A stretch of 23,698 bases of DNA, taken from contig CAZVTR010000036.1 in the NCBI GenBank assembly GCA_964630305.1, forward strand, positions 1-23,698, read 5' to 3'. A program made the translations under genes and the position numbers. The notes below the pieces were generated by a model. That model worked only from the letters and a program-made list of their open reading frames with translations, made no database searches and had not been told where the DNA came from. Shown in pieces: positions 22,124 through 23,698 of this stretch. Positions within the stretch are counted from its first letter, which is position 1, and each line of letters opens with the position of its first letter. This DNA comes from JAKPPT01 sp964630305 (GTDB lineage: Bacteria > Spirochaetota > Spirochaetia > Treponematales > UBA12059).

Positions 22124-23464
22124 ATGAAAATTAAAATTCCCGAGGATGTGAAAGCAATTGCAAAAATCTTCAAGTCTCATGGTTTTCGCTGTTATGCTGT
22201 AGGCGGAGCTGTTCGGGACAGTCTTCTCAAAAAGCAGCCTGAGGATTGGGATTTGGCTACAGACGCTTTGCCTGAACATGTTATCGCCATGTTCAAAGCA
22301 GTTATTCCTACTGGTATACAGCACGGCACAGTAACAATCCGATGGAAGGGTAAATCTTATGAGACTACAACATTTAGAATTGAAAGCGAATATACTGATG
22401 CCCGACATCCTGATAGTGTCTCTTATACCGATTCATTGCAACTCGATTTAGCACGGCGTGATTTTACAATCAATAGCCTTGCGGCTGATCCGCTGGTTGG
22501 CACCGTAATTGATTATTTTAATGGAATACAGGATTTGCAATCCCGAATTATACGAGCTGTTGGAAGACCGCTTGAGCGGTTTAAAGAGGACGTATTGAGG
22601 ACGCTGCGTGCTGTTCGGTTTGCCGGGGTTTTACAGTTTACAATTGAACCAGAAACATTGCATGCAATTTCAATGGCTTTAGAAAAATTTCCTCATGTTT
22701 CTGCAGAGCGGGTGCGCGATGAATTTTCAAAGTTATTGCTTGCGCCGCAACCTTCCTATCCACTCCAGCTGCTTGATAAAACAGGACTCTTAGATTATAT
22801 CCTACCGGAATTAAAGGCATGCAAAGCTGTTTCACAGGGCAGCATGCATCGATTCGATGTATTTAATCATTTATTGGCATCGTGTGATGCCAGCCCGCCA
22901 CATCTTGTGACGAGACTTTCGGCTTTGCTGCATGATATTGCAAAACCAAACTGTAAAAATAAAAACGAAAATACATTAACGTTTTATGGCCATGACACAG
23001 AATCGGCTCAAATGGCAAAACAAATTCTCATGAGGCTTAAATATCCTAATGCTGTTATTGATACAGTATGTGCTTTAATTGCTAACCATATGATTGCGTA
23101 TAATGAAAGCTGGACTGATGGAGCAGTACGCAGGTTTATTCGAAGAATTGGATTAGAAAACTTAGATGCGTTTTTTTCACTAAAAATTGCCGATGCTTCA
23201 GGAATGACGGGCTTGCCGCCTGATTTTAGAACTGTTCAATCTTTATATGAAAGAGTTCAGGCAATTATTCAAAATCAGCATGCATTATCCTTAAAAGATT
23301 TAGCAGTAAATGGAGATGATTTACAAAAAATTGGTTACCAAAAAGGACCAGTACTTGGCAGGGTTTTACAGGAGCTTTTAGAAACTGTGCTCGATGATCC
23401 GGCGATCAATACAAAGGAAAGACTGCTTCATATTGCAGAATTGCTTAAGAATAAGTATTTATAG
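22124..23464 (+). CDS. cca: CCA tRNA nucleotidyltransferase (class II) with HD domain
   Basis: 446 residues. Adds CCA, or part of it, to tRNA 3' ends. Nucleotidyltransferase head: VGGAVRD (26-32), catalytic DWD (Asp41, Asp43), RRDFTINSLA (111-120), then GRPLERFKEDVLRTLRAVRFAG as the tRNA-binding neck and nucleotide-selecting region. A C-terminal HD domain begins near 255 with LLHDIAKP (His270-Asp271), a metal-dependent phosphohydrolase domain found in many bacterial CCA enzymes. Whether it adds all three bases or only A or CC cannot be decided by eye. Divergent from thiN, with 51 nt between starts; AGG lies 11 bases before the ATG, too far to be a convincing site. The terminal stop is followed after 21 nt by the end of a minus-strand gene. 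Confidence 0.92.
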   Translation: MKIKIPEDVKAIAKIFKSHGFRCYAVGGAVRDSLLKKQPEDWDLATDALPEHVIAMFKAVIPTGIQHGTVTIRWKGKSYETTTFRIESEYTDARHPDSVSYTDSLQLDLARRDFTINSLAADPLVGTVIDYFNGIQDLQSRIIRAVGRPLERFKEDVLRTLRAVRFAGVLQFTIEPETLHAISMALEKFPHVSAERVRDEFSKLLLAPQPSYPLQLLDKTGLLDYILPELKACKAVSQGSMHRFDVFNHLLASCDASPPHLVTRLSALLHDIAKPNCKNKNENTLTFYGHDTESAQMAKQILMRLKYPNAVIDTVCALIANHMIAYNESWTDGAVRRFIRRIGLENLDAFFSLKIADASGMTGLPPDFRTVQSLYERVQAIIQNQHALSLKDLAVNGDDLQKIGYQKGPVLGRVLQELLETVLDDPAINTKERLLHIAELLKNKYL

Positions 23465-23485
23465 ACATAAATCCAGGCTGCAGTT

Positions 23486-23698
23486 TTACTGCAAAGGAGC
23501 GAAGTAACCAGTTTCTTCTTTGCCCGATTTATTCCTGAGATATACCTCTATACCAATAGGAAGATAATTTTGTCCAAAGAGCGGGTCAGCAGTAGCGGTA
23601 AACGAGAGCCTATAAAGACCAGACTTTTTCTGTAACAGTTGATTAACAAATGGTGCAAATCCCAGAGGTGAATCAGCATCATGAATTATTCCTTGAGT
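23486..23698 (-). CDS. Unrecognised protein, C-terminal 70 residues (cut by window edge)
   Basis: The minus strand is open from the right edge to the TAA at 23486-23488, giving 70 residues. My reading includes FAPFVNQLLQKKSGLYRLSF, then PLFGQNYLPIGIEVYLRNKSG and a terminal GYFAPLQ. The alternating hydrophobic pattern suggests a beta-sandwich end, and the 'YRLSF...YLPIGIEVYL' rhythm recalls the tail of surface or VWA-type secreted proteins, but I do not recognise the family. It is convergent with cca. The short inverted repeat TGCAG/CTGCA overlapping the stop (23479-23493) is too small to call a terminator. Confidence 0.55.
   Translation of the reverse strand, partial: TQGIIHDADSPLGFAPFVNQLLQKKSGLYRLSFTATADPLFGQNYLPIGIEVYLRNKSGKEETGYFAPLQ

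Overview
The window reads as chromosomal DNA from a treponeme-like spirochaete of low to moderate G+C. The strongest indicators are two adjacent genes for FlaA, the spirochaetal flagellar sheath protein, and a complete tatT-tatP-tatQM cluster: a TRAP transporter with a TPR lipoprotein partner and fused Q and M subunits, known from Treponema pallidum. A spirochaete-style lipobox on TatT and on a lipoprotein near flaA, and a FapA/DUF342 gene at the left edge, fit this. From memory, aldolase next to a flaA pair also occurs in T. pallidum; that should be checked. I see no tRNA, rRNA, IS element, prophage or CRISPR array, and gene density is high, with no gap longer than about 190 bases.

Layout. 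Positions 1-1261: truncated fapA (-), argR (+) and a small DUF3783-like gene (-). Positions 1376-4721: clpB and an overlapping tatD-type nuclease (+). Positions 4795-7353: two flaA genes in an operon and an orphan lipoprotein gene (-). Positions 7511-8509: class II aldolase (+). Positions 8608-12898: tatT-tatP-tatQM-rnhA operon (-). Positions 12998-18208: two half-transporter ABC exporter genes and a sigma-54 activator, 1-2 nt apart (+). Positions 18205-20493: two-TM potassium channel with RCK domain, stand-alone cyclic-nucleotide-binding protein, and a secreted protein of unknown function (-). Positions 20620-23464: RluA-type pseudouridine synthase (+), thiamine pyrophosphokinase (-) and CCA-adding enzyme (+). 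The right edge holds the 3' end of an unrecognised minus-strand gene.

Three things deserve a second look. First, several operon-leading genes have no Shine-Dalgarno sequence but carry a -10-like hexamer ending exactly 6-7 nt before the start codon, the geometry of leaderless mRNAs; argR and tatT share an almost identical start-region sequence. Second, the potassium channel and the cyclic-nucleotide-binding protein overlap by 4 nt and look like a split form of a ligand-gated K+ channel. Third, the ABC pair has one canonical and one degenerate ATP site, a large extracytoplasmic insertion in the second subunit, and a linked sigma-54 activator with an atypical receiver domain and no kinase nearby.
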